Source: Formicarius rufipectus
Taxonomy: Eukaryota > Chordata > Aves > Passeriformes > Formicariidae
Length of the DNA: 64,000 nucleotides
Assembly: GCA_013399695.1 (NCBI GenBank)
Contig: VXAU01004370.1
Span: forward strand, 356,598 to 420,597
Direction of reading: 5' to 3'
This document shows positions 24,421 through 35,492 of this stretch, piece after piece; positions within the stretch are counted from its first letter, which is position 1; every line of letters begins with the position of its first letter. The notes below the pieces were generated by a model. The model saw only the letters and a list, made by a program, of their open reading frames with translations, was not told where the DNA came from and searched no databases. Position numbers and translations under genes: made by a program.

Positions 24421-27400
24421 GTGAACAGCAGGTAACTGTATGTGTACAAAACAGGAGCCAAGCTGCAGCCAGTATTTGTAGACATTAGGCTATTTTATGG
24501 CATGAAAGTTTTTGATTACTGAGAACACTATCAATCAATACCATTGATTGGAAGTTTCATCACATGCATAATTGTTTTGCATTGTTTGTTCTAGACTTTT
24601 AATAATGTCTCTGGTTTGACTTATGGCCCTGATACCATAAGATATCAATAATTTCAAAAGAGATAAGGTACAGGCAAAAAAATAGAGGACAGCAAGGAGG
24701 AGGCGTAGATTTGCTAAAATTTGATTTGTTGAGCTATGCTCCATTTGTATTAGTCACTGATTTTGTAGAGAAACTGTGAAATAACAATTCATGCTGAAAG
24801 TACTTGTTCCTTGCCTTGGTATATCCATTGCTGCTGTTAGTGTGGCCTCAGTTATTGGCCTTCACTTTTTATTACTGTTCAATGGAGGGAGCAAGAAAAA
24901 AGGGGCACCAATCCATTGTCATCAGTAGCATTTTCACCATCATGACAGGTTCTCACTCGCATGGTGGCAGCTGCACTGACAATAGGTTGTTTTACACCTG
25001 GTGTTTTCTTGAGGGAGAATAACCCAGTGACACTGGACAGAGCAAAAGTCACTGCAGGAGTGGTGACAGCCTGTCCCTCTTGTGCAGGCATAGTTGGCAA
25101 ATCAGAAGAGCTGCCTGTAAAACCCTTAAAACTGTGACCCTTAAAAGATTCAGTGGCCAATTAATTCTTGGGCTTTTTATAATTTTATTTTCCTCAACAT
25201 TTTTTCAAGGCTAATCTCTGATGCTTAGGGGAATGGCAAACCAAGATTTGTCTTTCCTTATCTGTCATACAAAGACATGGAACAATTGTTATCTAACCAC
25301 TTACTGGTTCAGCACATGGGTGTGTAGGCACAGAACAAAGATACCTCCCAGTCTCTGGGGAGGTTCAGATCTGGAGCTCTGTTGCTGGGGGACTTCTCTA
25401 CCTTGTTGTGAAAGTAATGTGAAATGACAACACTTCCCAAATAAACCAAGACTCCTTTTCTTTGTTAACTTCAAACAAGTTAGACTAAAAGATTAACCAG
25501 AATTCTTATACAGCATGGTTACTTTTCTCTCTATTTTACTGAAAACCAAGGAGCCTTCCATGTTCTGTCAACGCAGGTAGTGAAATACATATGTCACAGG
25601 TCTGCTATAGAACACACAGTCAGATGTGTGTGCTGTTTGAGTCCAACCACACTGAACTCATGGAATCCAGCTTTCTGTCCAGGTTCAGCAGTCTCTATGA
25701 CTCTCCAACATATTTTGTAGTTTAAGCAGAACTTTATTTCTTTGGTTTATTGCTTTCATGTCCAGGGATATCTACAAATATAAATGTATAATTCAAAGAT
25801 TTCCTCCCTTAGAGTCTCTCTTTTAAATTGTGTAAATCTGCTTTGGTTCTGGTCAGTCCATCCAAACTTCCCTCTTCCCATCTCCCCTCCAATGCATGGG
25901 AAGGTGTTCTCCATTTCCTTTGCCCAGATTTGATCAGAAACAGCTGGGATACCGCAGCAGATAAATAATCATTTTAAATAAGGACATCATAAATGATTTT
26001 CTGTTTACATTTACAGGGCTGTTGCCATGTAAACAGTCACTGTTAAGTCTTTGATTTCTGGCACAATGTAAAGGTGACTAGATGAAAGCAAATAGAAACT
26101 GATCATTTCTGGACAGTTTCTATTCTGGAGATGGTATCACCAAGCAAAGTTCAGAAATTGCTCATGGACACATTGGCAATTGTCACTGCATGCCATGTAG
26201 TTCTCCATTCTAGGCACCTAAGGATGATAATTAGATTTTAGATAATGTATTGCTATCTCATATAATGTAATTTTTGTTGGTGAGAAGGAAACAGTAAAAG
26301 AATTCTTTCCAAACAATGTGCAATGGGAAAATGCAAATGAATCTCTGCAGTAAAGGTTAGCTCAGATGAATTAAGGAAAAGTATTGTGCTTTTTACTTCG
26401 ATATTTACTGCTCATAGTATTCTGTTTCTACTTGGATCTTCCTCTTTTCCAGCTCTATTCTGTTATGTCCCCAGGTTCAGTTCTCCCTGTTAAATAGCTT
26501 CTGTTGAACCTTTCTGCTTCTTCTGCCAGAGTCCCTAGCTTCTTCCCTCATGGCTCTGCTTTCAGGGATCAGACGCTACTTGTCTCTCATGCAACAGAAG
26601 CCATGAATAAACACTGCTAAATTCATTCCCCCTTTTACAAAACTTAGTGTTCCTTATAAAGAAGTTAGAACAGTTGCAGACACACTTGGAAACAGATAAC
26701 AAAAAAGAGAAAATGCTACTCAAACATTCATGATTCCATAGGAATCAGGGCTCTCTTATGTACCCTGAACTTCAAAATTCCCAGCACCTGTTGCTGTTCT
26801 TGCTCCCATCTAATTAATTCTTTGAGTGAGCAATTGGTGTTTGATCAATATAAAATCTGTGATTTTTCTAATTGTGATTCATTACAGCTTCCCTAAATTG
26901 ATAACTCCAAGAATAAAGACTAACCTTTTGTAACCTCTCATCTGGAAATATTATGAAAATGAGCTGTTCCTAAGCTTCACAAAGGATGTATGCAATATTA
27001 ACTATACCATTGAACAGACAGATCATTTATAAAACAGAAAAGTTACTTCCAGATAAAACAGCTTTAAGGAAATATTTAGCCATCTTTAAATTAACAATTC
27101 AGCCTTTTTTCTTATTTTAAGACATTACCAGAAGACCACTTTGATGATAACATTTACTTTAGAAATTATACACTACTATTTAATAGGGAGAGTAGATGCT
27201 TATCTGTATTTCCATCCATGTAACATTTTTACGGATATTATTCTACAAAAAATTAAGCTTCCTAAAATGAAAACCACTGGTCTACATGTGAAGAGTGTGT
27301 GTGGGAAACTGCAAATCAAAGCCTATTTAATCTAGTACAATTTATATGAATAATCTTATAGCCACAAAATAAGTCCATGTTCAAACATTTCTGTGTTAGG

Positions 27401-29977
27401 TATTCAGCAAATGGTCAACATGTCAATTGTGCAATGCACGTGGATGTTGATGTTATGGAACGGCAAAGCAAAACATACTCTGCTTGAAGTATTTTGAAGA
27501 AGAGAATTTTCAAACATTTATTTTAGGAGGCCAATAGTGCATTCTCTCTGTTGCCCAAGCTATTTGTGATGCTGTTAGACAGAGTTATTTGCTTATTAAA
27601 GGTTTTTCAAATCAAACTTTAGTTTGAATTTTACTCCTCCATGGAACAAGTTTTGTTTTTTACATTCAGAATGAAGTCTTCTAGACAGTTATCCCATAAT
27701 GTCTGTGCAATGTCACTTTACAGCACTGACGTTCCAACTCTCTAAAGCACTTGGATAGTATTGTTAACTCCAATGCAACAATTTGCAAACTTAAGTACAT
27801 ACTTTTTGGGACCTGGGCCTAATACTTCCTTTCACTGTTTATAAGTATTGCAAATGGTTTCTGTTTCCTTCTGGATGCAGGGTAGCTAATTATGTTTCAG
27901 TCCCTGGGCATCCAGCAAACACAATATAAACAAAATATAAAACCACAAGCTTCTGGCTGTTCTGTACCGCAGTTTTGTCCCAGTGCAGGTTAGCTCAAAG
28001 TGCAGTTACAGCCTTCCACTCCAGAGCAGCTTCCCCCTGATATCTAAGGAAAGTAATCTCCTGGCTATGCTAACAGCCATCCAAAACACCACCATATAAT
28101 CTAATTGAACTATCGATTCACAGGCTAGGGCATCTATTTAGCATTCTAGAGGGAAAGAAGCAGGAGAGAAAAAGGTTTTACAGATGCAGTAACGCAATAC
28201 TGCACAAGTCTTCCTCAGTTTCATTTGCTTTATGTTCATTTATCATAAAGATTATGCAAAAAACATAGGTACAATGATAATGACAGTATCCTACTCTTTC
28301 TCTGAAATGTATTCTCTTTTTTATTTCAAGCTCCAAATTCTTACACAGGGAATAGACGTTTTTCCTTAATAAGAAAGATTCTAATAGCAAGGAGAAATTG
28401 GAGAATGGAAAGCGCTCCATCACAGCATCACCTCACATTACATGTGTGTCTAGACAGCTGGCGGTACTATGGGTATGACAGAATCTTTCTCAGATTTTTT
28501 TTTCTTTTTGCTTGTTTAGTTTGTGGGGGGTTTTGTTTTATTTTGCTTTAATTCAAGTGCAGGGGAAAAAAAAGGAGCATTTAGAAAATTAAAAAAAAAA
28601 AATCTACTTTGTCTTTCATTCAGACTGAAAGAGCCACAAACTCCCTTGACAATTCCTTCCTATGAATATTAATTAAGTTACTACTGCAGTTTTTTTACTA
28701 TTTTAGAAATTACAAAGCACTATGGAGGCAATATATTAGTGCCATGAAATTAAACTTTTTAAAATTTTACCATCAATAGAGATTCTATTCTGACAGTTCT
28801 GTATAGCTATTTTACAGAAAGCTGTATATTCTGACAGCAACGTGTGATATTCCTCCACCTTTTTGATTACAATAGTCAGGATTATTTATGCCAGTATCAA
28901 AGCTCTGTATTTACAAAAATATTTTGTACTGGTAGCTGATCCCAGAATATTTAGTTAATATAACTGAAATAACTCAAATAAGAAAATGCCTTTATATAAA
29001 TGTCATTATGATATTTGTTCTTGCTGATCAAAACATTTCCTTATATTATAAATTACTTGAAGTGAGTGGGTAAAAGGGCTTCTCATTTGTTTCTTGGATA
29101 GATTTATATACTTGCAGATCTTTCAGGTCATTAATTTAGCATCTCTAGGAAGAAGAGTTCTTCACAGAATAATTTAAAAACAGCTCCAAAAGAGTTTCTA
29201 ATCTGATTTTTAAAATATAGCTTTTGTCAGAAAATAACACTGGGAGTTCTTCAGACCATGCCTCTTCACAGCTACTTTGCAGGTTATAACAAGCCGCTTC
29301 CTATCTGCCAGCCCCTGATACTTTCCTACATAGTTAAACAACATGTTGATAGTTAAGAGCTAGTTTACTCTAGTCTTGTACTTTTGGTTTCAGGCAATGA
29401 AACTGATAAACATGACATCTGACAACAACCTAAACTAGTATTGTCCCTGCCAGTTTTCCCCCTGGGATTATAAGACTGAAAATTGTAACCTTATCTGGGA
29501 CAACGACAAATCTTCAAGGGAAAAATTTTTTTCTGGTGGTGAGGTCCATATACACATAAGGGGAATGGAGTGACATAAAAACCCTTGAACAGATTTCCCC
29601 AGAGAAGGAATTACTTCCTATGGGTCCCTTTGCAAGTTGTGATGAAGGTTCAGTTGTGTGAAGATAGGCAGAGATCTGTCAGGAAAAGTTTTGCAGTGAT
29701 TGCAGGCTGCACTGCACTTGCAAGGCAATGCAGAGAAGTTGCTATACCTGCAACAGTGGTGATCCTAACTTTTGCAGGAACCACTTCCAGAGCAGCCAGG
29801 TGTCTATTATGCTTTTGCAAAGTTCTTGATTACAATTATTTTTCACCTTGTATTACAGAATCATCAAGACAATGTCTTGATTAGCTGATAAAATACATTA
29901 ATTCTACATTATCCCCTTCATACCCCAAATTTTGAGGACTTCACCATAACTGCCACTACTATTCCTATTGATACCTA
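24421..29977. other. AT-rich DNA with a retrovirus-like patch
   Basis: No complete gene. A GC-richer part (about 24880-25430) includes the possible integrase remnant at 24957-25140. A minus-strand 70-codon ORF (24535-24744) carries one hydrophobic stretch near its start (LRLLLAVLYFFACTLSLLKL), but no family is recognised. The rest is plain AT-rich DNA with A/T tracts, including a T/G-rich piece near 28495-28550 and A runs near 28567-28601. Confidence 0.4.
24957..25140 (+). pseudogene. Possible endogenous retrovirus integrase remnant
   Basis: A short plus-strand frame, from an ATG at about 24960 to a stop near 25137, includes NPVTLDRAKVTAGVVTACPS and a following C. This has the spacing of the last two cysteines of the retroviral integrase zinc-binding (HHCC) domain, which typically read 'L-T-x-x-x-A-x-x-x-x-x-x-C-P-x-C'. 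Part of the minus strand is also open (24879-25160), which I take as a shadow. The first two histidines are not clearly found and the core DDE domain is not visible. The copy would be an inactive fossil. Confidence 0.3.
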
Positions 29978-30088
29978 AATCACAGAAACATTCAGTGTTT
30001 TGATTTGGAAGAGACCTTAAAGATCATCTAGTTCCAACCCTCCTGGCAAGGGCAGGGACATCTTTCACTGGACTAGGTTGCTCAGAAA
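29978..30088 (-). mobile_element. CR1 LINE, 3'-terminal fragment
   Basis: The copy runs AATCACAGAAACATTCAGTG, GGAAGAGACCTTAAAGATCA, TCTAGTTCCAACCCTCCTGG and GGACTAGGTTGCTCAGAAAT. It is close to the avian CR1 consensus reverse complement, retains about 110 bp and is 5'-truncated. It seems one of the better-preserved copies here. Confidence 0.93.
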
Positions 30089-31266
30089 TTAATAAAACAC
30101 ATAAATCCTGAACAGCTCAACACAACTCTGTCCTGTTCATTAGAAAGAACTAGAACTTTCCCTCAGGAATTCAGCTGAAGTGAAACTGTGTCCTGTTCAG
30201 TGGAGTAAGGTGGAATTGTCGGTAATGTTTCTCTCGTTTCAGCAATACAGAAATTTCTTGGCCTAGTCATGATCCTTTACTATGGTGTTCTTCGGAAATT
30301 TACTAAAATGGGTTCTGGCATGAAATGCTTTTGCCCTGATAGGACATTTACTAGCAAGTGCAGCTTCATCTCCTGACTACTAATGAAGTATGAGTTTTGT
30401 TGGGCATGCTGGAAAGCATCTTCAAAAGCACTTTGGAAAGGACTCAGGTTGCAAGCTCAGACAATGAAGACAAATATTTTAGCCATCCACAATCTTGTAA
30501 TTCACTCCTCCCTCCTTTACAGGGCATTATACTTCACTAAAACCCCCAAAATGAAACATACAAAAAAGAATTAAAATTTGAGGTGCACCTTTCTCCTCAG
30601 CACAACTGCAACAGTTATGCACACCTTACAGTGGCCCATCCTTACTATGAATCCACTTATTGAGAACATTTGGGATGGTCATCATATCGGAGGATTTTCA
30701 AGCTCCTTTCTGGAATTTTATAAAGCGGCTTCTTCTTCTGAGGCAGCTTTGTTCTTCTGTCTTATTTCTGTGCTTGCAGAAGAAAATGCAACCAAAGGTT
30801 ATCAGAGCTAATAAAATCTTGGAGATTGCCAGGGAAAGAAAAGGTTCAAATATTAGTTCCACTGGTGGTAGCACATGGCAGTGAACTGTTCCCTTAAACA
30901 GCACATAATTATGTTTACATTTTACCTTTTTCTCCACCGCTGCATAAATTCAGAGAACCTGTGTAAGTGTAGCTTGTTTTGAAAGGAATACTGGATTTAA
31001 GGTGTTAAAATTACAATATTCTATTAAATCCTCTTTTCGGAAGTTGACAAATGTCATAAATATGGTAACAATTCTTCTAATCAAACTGGTAAATCCTTTT
31101 TAAGCAATCATCTCAATGAGAAGTAGAGAAATTCCACCTTTAAAAACTCCTTTATTGTCATATTTATTTCTTCTGAAAAGTGACTTTTTTTAAAGGTGGA
31201 AAGTTGAGCTGCATAACACAGTCACATCAACCAATAAATGGAGGATTTTGACTGTGTCTCCCATTA
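30089..31266. other. AT-rich DNA, no recognised feature
   Basis: Overlapping ORFs of 60-80 codons occur on both strands around 30383-30937. The minus one has a hydrophobic segment followed by basic residues, but opposite-strand ORFs of equal quality overlap it, so I take all as chance. Confidence 0.5.
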
Positions 31267-31271
31267 CAACG
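31267..31271. repeat. Target-site duplication (5'), CAACG
   Basis: CAACG lies directly before the TG that opens the LTR. The matching copy after the LTR (32007-32011) is CAATG. The single difference is a C-to-T change in a CpG, as expected from methyl-cytosine decay. Confidence 0.6.
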
Positions 31272-31657
31272 TGTTCTGGTTATAGTAGCCAGGATCAGTT
31301 TGTCGCTGTGTGGGTGTGTATTCTAAACACTCTGTGTCATTTTTCTCATGAACTGCTCACAGTGGCCCATTTGCAGCAGCTGCCCAGGGCACACCCAACC
31401 CCTCAGGCTACAAGCTGGGTATTTGGGAACTTCTGTGGGATAAGGAAGTTTTTCTGCCTTCACATCTGTGACTCAGATGTGATAACTCCTCTCTGGGAAG
31501 CCATTAGCACATTCACACCCTCTTGAGGGGTCAGATCTGCTAATGGGCCATCAGGGATGTCAAAAATATGCCATGATTCACCTCAAAGAGTAAATCACTC
31601 ATTGTGAAAGTCTCCACCCTGGGGAAGGGACTGGGTGCTCCCATCAGAGACCAAGCA

Positions 31658-31664
31658 TATATAA
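31658..31664 (+). promoter_or_regulatory. TATA box of the LTR
   Basis: TATATAA in the middle of the LTR, followed by a GC-richer stretch. If used, transcription would begin near 31690, making a U3 of roughly 415 bp. It is the only promoter-like signal in the window with supporting context. Confidence 0.55.
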
Positions 31665-31927
31665 GCTTGGCACTTTGGGACTGGGATCACTCATCAGATC
31701 CAGAGAAGGACCAGAGCCCTGACTGGACTGAGGCTGACACTGGACTGCAACCATCATTTTCACCAGCAGGTTTCTTCTTTCTTTTTACTTTGAACTGAGG
31801 GGGGCCACGTGGTGCTCAGCACAGGGGTTGACAAACTCCATCCTGCTCGTGTCCCACTGTGCTGCACATCTGTTTTTGTGGGTCAAACAGATTTACCTTC
31901 TGTATCAGTGTATTTTGTGATCTTTTT

Positions 31928-31933
31928 ATTAAA
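31928..31933 (+). terminator. ATTAAA poly(A) signal of the LTR
   Basis: A common variant polyadenylation hexamer about 270 bp downstream of the TATA box and about 75 bp before the LTR end, the expected position at the R/U5 side. Confidence 0.5.
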
Positions 31934-32006
31934 TTGTTATTCTGACTTGCAATCCCATTCCAAGTTGGATTCATTTCTCCTGCTGGTTTAAGCCTAAACC
32001 AGCACA

Positions 32007-32011
32007 CAATG
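32007..32011. repeat. Target-site duplication (3'), CAATG
   Basis: Partner of CAACG at 31267-31271, with one C/T difference. Confidence 0.6.
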
Positions 32012-35000
32012 CCAGAACTCAGTCTTCCTTATTTTTCTTTTCCTCTTCCAGACTCCTTTGAGTATGAAAGCAGCCAAATAAAAGCTGCTTATTCTTTTCA
32101 GCCTCCTGAAACTACCTGAATTATAGGGGAAGAGGATGGTAAAACTTCCAGCGGTTCATTACACTGAACTGATTGCCTACAAGTACTGTTTTACTTGTTT
32201 CTATTAATTTGGCTTTAAGGTATGCAGAGATATCTTAGTGAAATCATAGTTTCAGTACTGAAGAATCCTTTCTATCACCTATCCAGCAAGCACACGAATC
32301 ATTAAACTGTTAGTCAGCAAAGATACCTGTATGTTTGGAGAGCTAGAAATGAAGCAAGTGCAGAAGAAATTCTTAATAGCAAGAAGACTTCATTTTTTAC
32401 ATTTGAATTTAAAAAGGAACAATGTTTGTTTGCAAACAGCTCCAGAAGAACAAGCTACATTTTGCCATACATGCAAAATTCTTAAGCAGTGAATGCTATT
32501 TCCCTTTCTAATGGAAGGGAAGCAACAAACTTCCATTTATACATACACACAAAAAGAATATTTGCTAACAATGTACATATACTCCCAGATATACAGTATT
32601 TTTTTAATCTTATTTGTCTGAGAGTTCATCTTAGAGGGAAGTAAGGTAGTGCTTAAGCTGTAAACAGAGAAGGACCAATGACAGCCAGAGGACCACGAGG
32701 CCCTTCTATCAGTCAAGTTGTTGCTGCCCCTTCAGCACAGATGAAGAAACATCAAATAGTATTTGCAGCAAGTTAAGCATTCCCACAAGTGTTAGTGGGA
32801 GTGTATTGGTTCCAGACACCTGTTTCAAATTTTTTTCTTCAGTGAGAACAATCTTAGCAGGAACTGGGAAGGCACATAGCTTGTGTGCCTTTTTTCCTTT
32901 AGATGACTAGTCTCAATCAGGACCTGAGGTAGAGTATGAAGTATTATGGGATGCTTGAGAGACAACAGGTGTATAACATACATAGGTAGTAAGTGCAGGG
33001 TTGTCAGTGAAGATAGCAAGCTGGCACATGAAATAATAGTGGTAAGTAATTGAAGCAAGGAAAAGGTGTGTCAGGTGAGACAGCTGAATTGGCATGTGAG
33101 TCTCCCACGAGATACAGCGAGACATTGGTTTGGCAAACAACCTCTCTTCTGCAATCATTTACAGAGTCTTTTTCATCCTCTTAAACTGAAAAGTAGACAG
33201 GAAATACCATGTGTAACATCACTTATATTTAATCTTGCTGATCTGCAGATGCTCAAGCCCAGTAACATTAAGGAAGGTGCTGAGTGGGTGAAGGGGTTTT
33301 TTTAACTCTACTGCCTAACCTGAGCTAAAGTTCTGACAGCAAGCTATTGTTTGCTTCTGGAATTCCTTCTCCTTAGCTAACACATAAAATTTACACCACT
33401 ACCTTGTTTACACTGGCAGCTTAACATATACCAGAAATACGTTTCATAGGTAACCTCTATTTCTTTGCACAGGTAACCTTCCTCCAGTCTTCCCTCCTGA
33501 CACCATGAGCTTGGTAGGGAGGTATTTAGCAAAGAAAGTGAGAAAGGGCTACTTTTTTTTTCTTAGCACCCCTTCTTGCCAGCCTGCAGTTCCTCTGCCA
33601 AGCTTATCTTCTGTCACCACCAGCAACCAGGTGATGGAACATTTTCCTCTGGGAGATCAACATTTCTAAATCATGTCTTCACAGCAATGTGTCATCATGC
33701 TATACATAAAGAGTTAAATTTCTACACTGCCACCTCAAAGCCAGTCCTTAGTCTAAAAAATAAAAATAAATAAACAAAAATTACATAGGTTTCATAGCAG
33801 ACAGCACACTTTATAACCTGAAAAAAAAAGAAGTAAAATTCTACCCACAAGGGAAAAAACTGCAAGGGAGAGAATCTAGGAGATTATTTTGCATATGCAG
33901 CTATGAGGTACTTTTAAAATAGAAAATAAATAAATAAATGGACTAGCTAGTACATAAACATGGCTGAGGAAAAATAAATATTCAGATGTGTTCAGCTCCT
34001 TTATTATTTCCCCCGATGCTTTTCAGACTTCTTCACTCTCAAGCACTTAGAACTCATACCAAAAATATTTGCTACTCCCTTAAGCCATTTTTAGCCTACC
34101 TGTCTAGTGCACAAATACAATTCCTTGCAACTGCAAGCCATAGTATTGTGTTAATAATTTTTTCCCCCAATTCCACTGAGGTACCAAGAGAAACTTGAAA
34201 GGAAAATCAAAAATTAAAAAGGCAAAGGGATCTTTTAATATGTACTGTCCAACAGCTGTGAGGCCTTAATCTTAGATGCCTTTTTTTATCCTTCCATAAC
34301 ACCTACTCAAGGTTTTTCTCTTCAGCAACAAAAAGATGCTAAACCTGAAGAATGAATTTTTACAATGTGATTTTTTTAAAACATGGTGATTTAAGTAAAG
34401 GTTCTCTCACTTTCTTCATAACAATACTTAGAATTTGTACACAAATTTGATGTGGAAGTGAATGTAGCCTGTTACCACTTAACCCTCGCCATCACCACCA
34501 TTTCCTTGCTGCAGGGCATTTTTTGCCCAACATGCAAATTCAGAGCTGTTGCCAACAGATGGTTCAAGCCACATTTTCACTTAAACATCACACACCCAAG
34601 CTGGAAGGATCCTTGAGCAAGAAACACATCACTGATATTTGTAAAACCTTTAGGTACTTATTCCACTACACCTACAGACTGAAAGCCAAGGACTCCATTC
34701 TTCAGGATGTCAAATGCCTCATGTCCCTGGAAACAGGTAGAGGCAGCACTCCTCAGCTTGCAGAACTCAGTTTAGAGAACGAAGATTCTCTGTGCCCGTT
34801 TTAAATCTATGGCTTTTTTCCAGTACAAGCACATGTTCCTTGACATCTTGACATAAAGAAGTGCAATCCAGGTAAAAATGACAGAAAACAAATGCCCATT
34901 GCCTGATCTTCATTCATTTTTCCCTGTTGGAGTTAAGAGATGTGTAGAAATGTTTCACACATGATATTTCTATTAGCTCTTTACATTAATTTATCATTAA

Positions 35001-35448
35001 CCTCCAGTAAATACCAGGGCTGTCTATATAGAGACAGCTAAAAAAAAATTAAACCAAATGAATATCTAGTAGTTGTAATCAAGCTAAGTTTAATCAGTTT
35101 ATGTGAAAATCCTATTTAAAAAAGAATGTTTTCATTTTAAACATAAAACAACTTTAAACTTCAAATTATGACAATCTTTGTGAGAGGTCTAAGAACAGTG
35201 CTAAGGTGTCTCATTAAAACCTTAATACTACAACGGTTTTTTTGTGGTTTTTTTTTTTTCCCCAATTTGAATTTATTGCAGTCACCTCTGAAGACCAGGG
35301 AAAAGGGATACTCTCTTCACTACTAGTTATCCAGCCATCAAACTCAGTGATTAGATAATGAAAAACAGAGCAACCACCTATAACCCAAAAAATCCCCCAA
35401 CCTATTTTCCCCCTCCATGATTAGGGCTAGAACTAGGCACTAGCAAAC

Positions 35449-35492
35449 AAGATCTACCATTTATAAATTTAAGATCTACCATATTTATAAAT
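35449..35492. repeat. 22-bp imperfect tandem duplication
   Basis: AAGATCTACCATTTATAAAT is followed by TT and then AAGATCTACCATATTTATAA and AT. Two units differ by a small shift in the T/A run. Confidence 0.8.

Larger units (their letters stand above)
31272..32006 (+). mobile_element. Solo LTR of an endogenous retrovirus (735 bp)
   Basis: The element starts TGTTCTGGTT and ends AACCAGCACA. These ends are inverted copies of each other with one mismatch and give the canonical TG...CA. A 5-bp target duplication flanks it (CAACG/CAATG), which fits ERVL/class III-like elements better than 4-bp or 6-bp families. A TATA box (31658-31664) and an ATTAAA poly(A) signal (31928-31933) are placed as in U3 and R. 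No gag, pol or env sequence lies beside it, so it is a solo LTR left by recombination between two LTRs. Overlapping ORFs are not meaningful. The family name is not known to me. Confidence 0.82.

Noticed and set aside
30660..30937. Overlapping ORFs on both strands, one with a membrane-like segment
   Set aside because: Equal-quality ORFs on opposite strands argue for chance.
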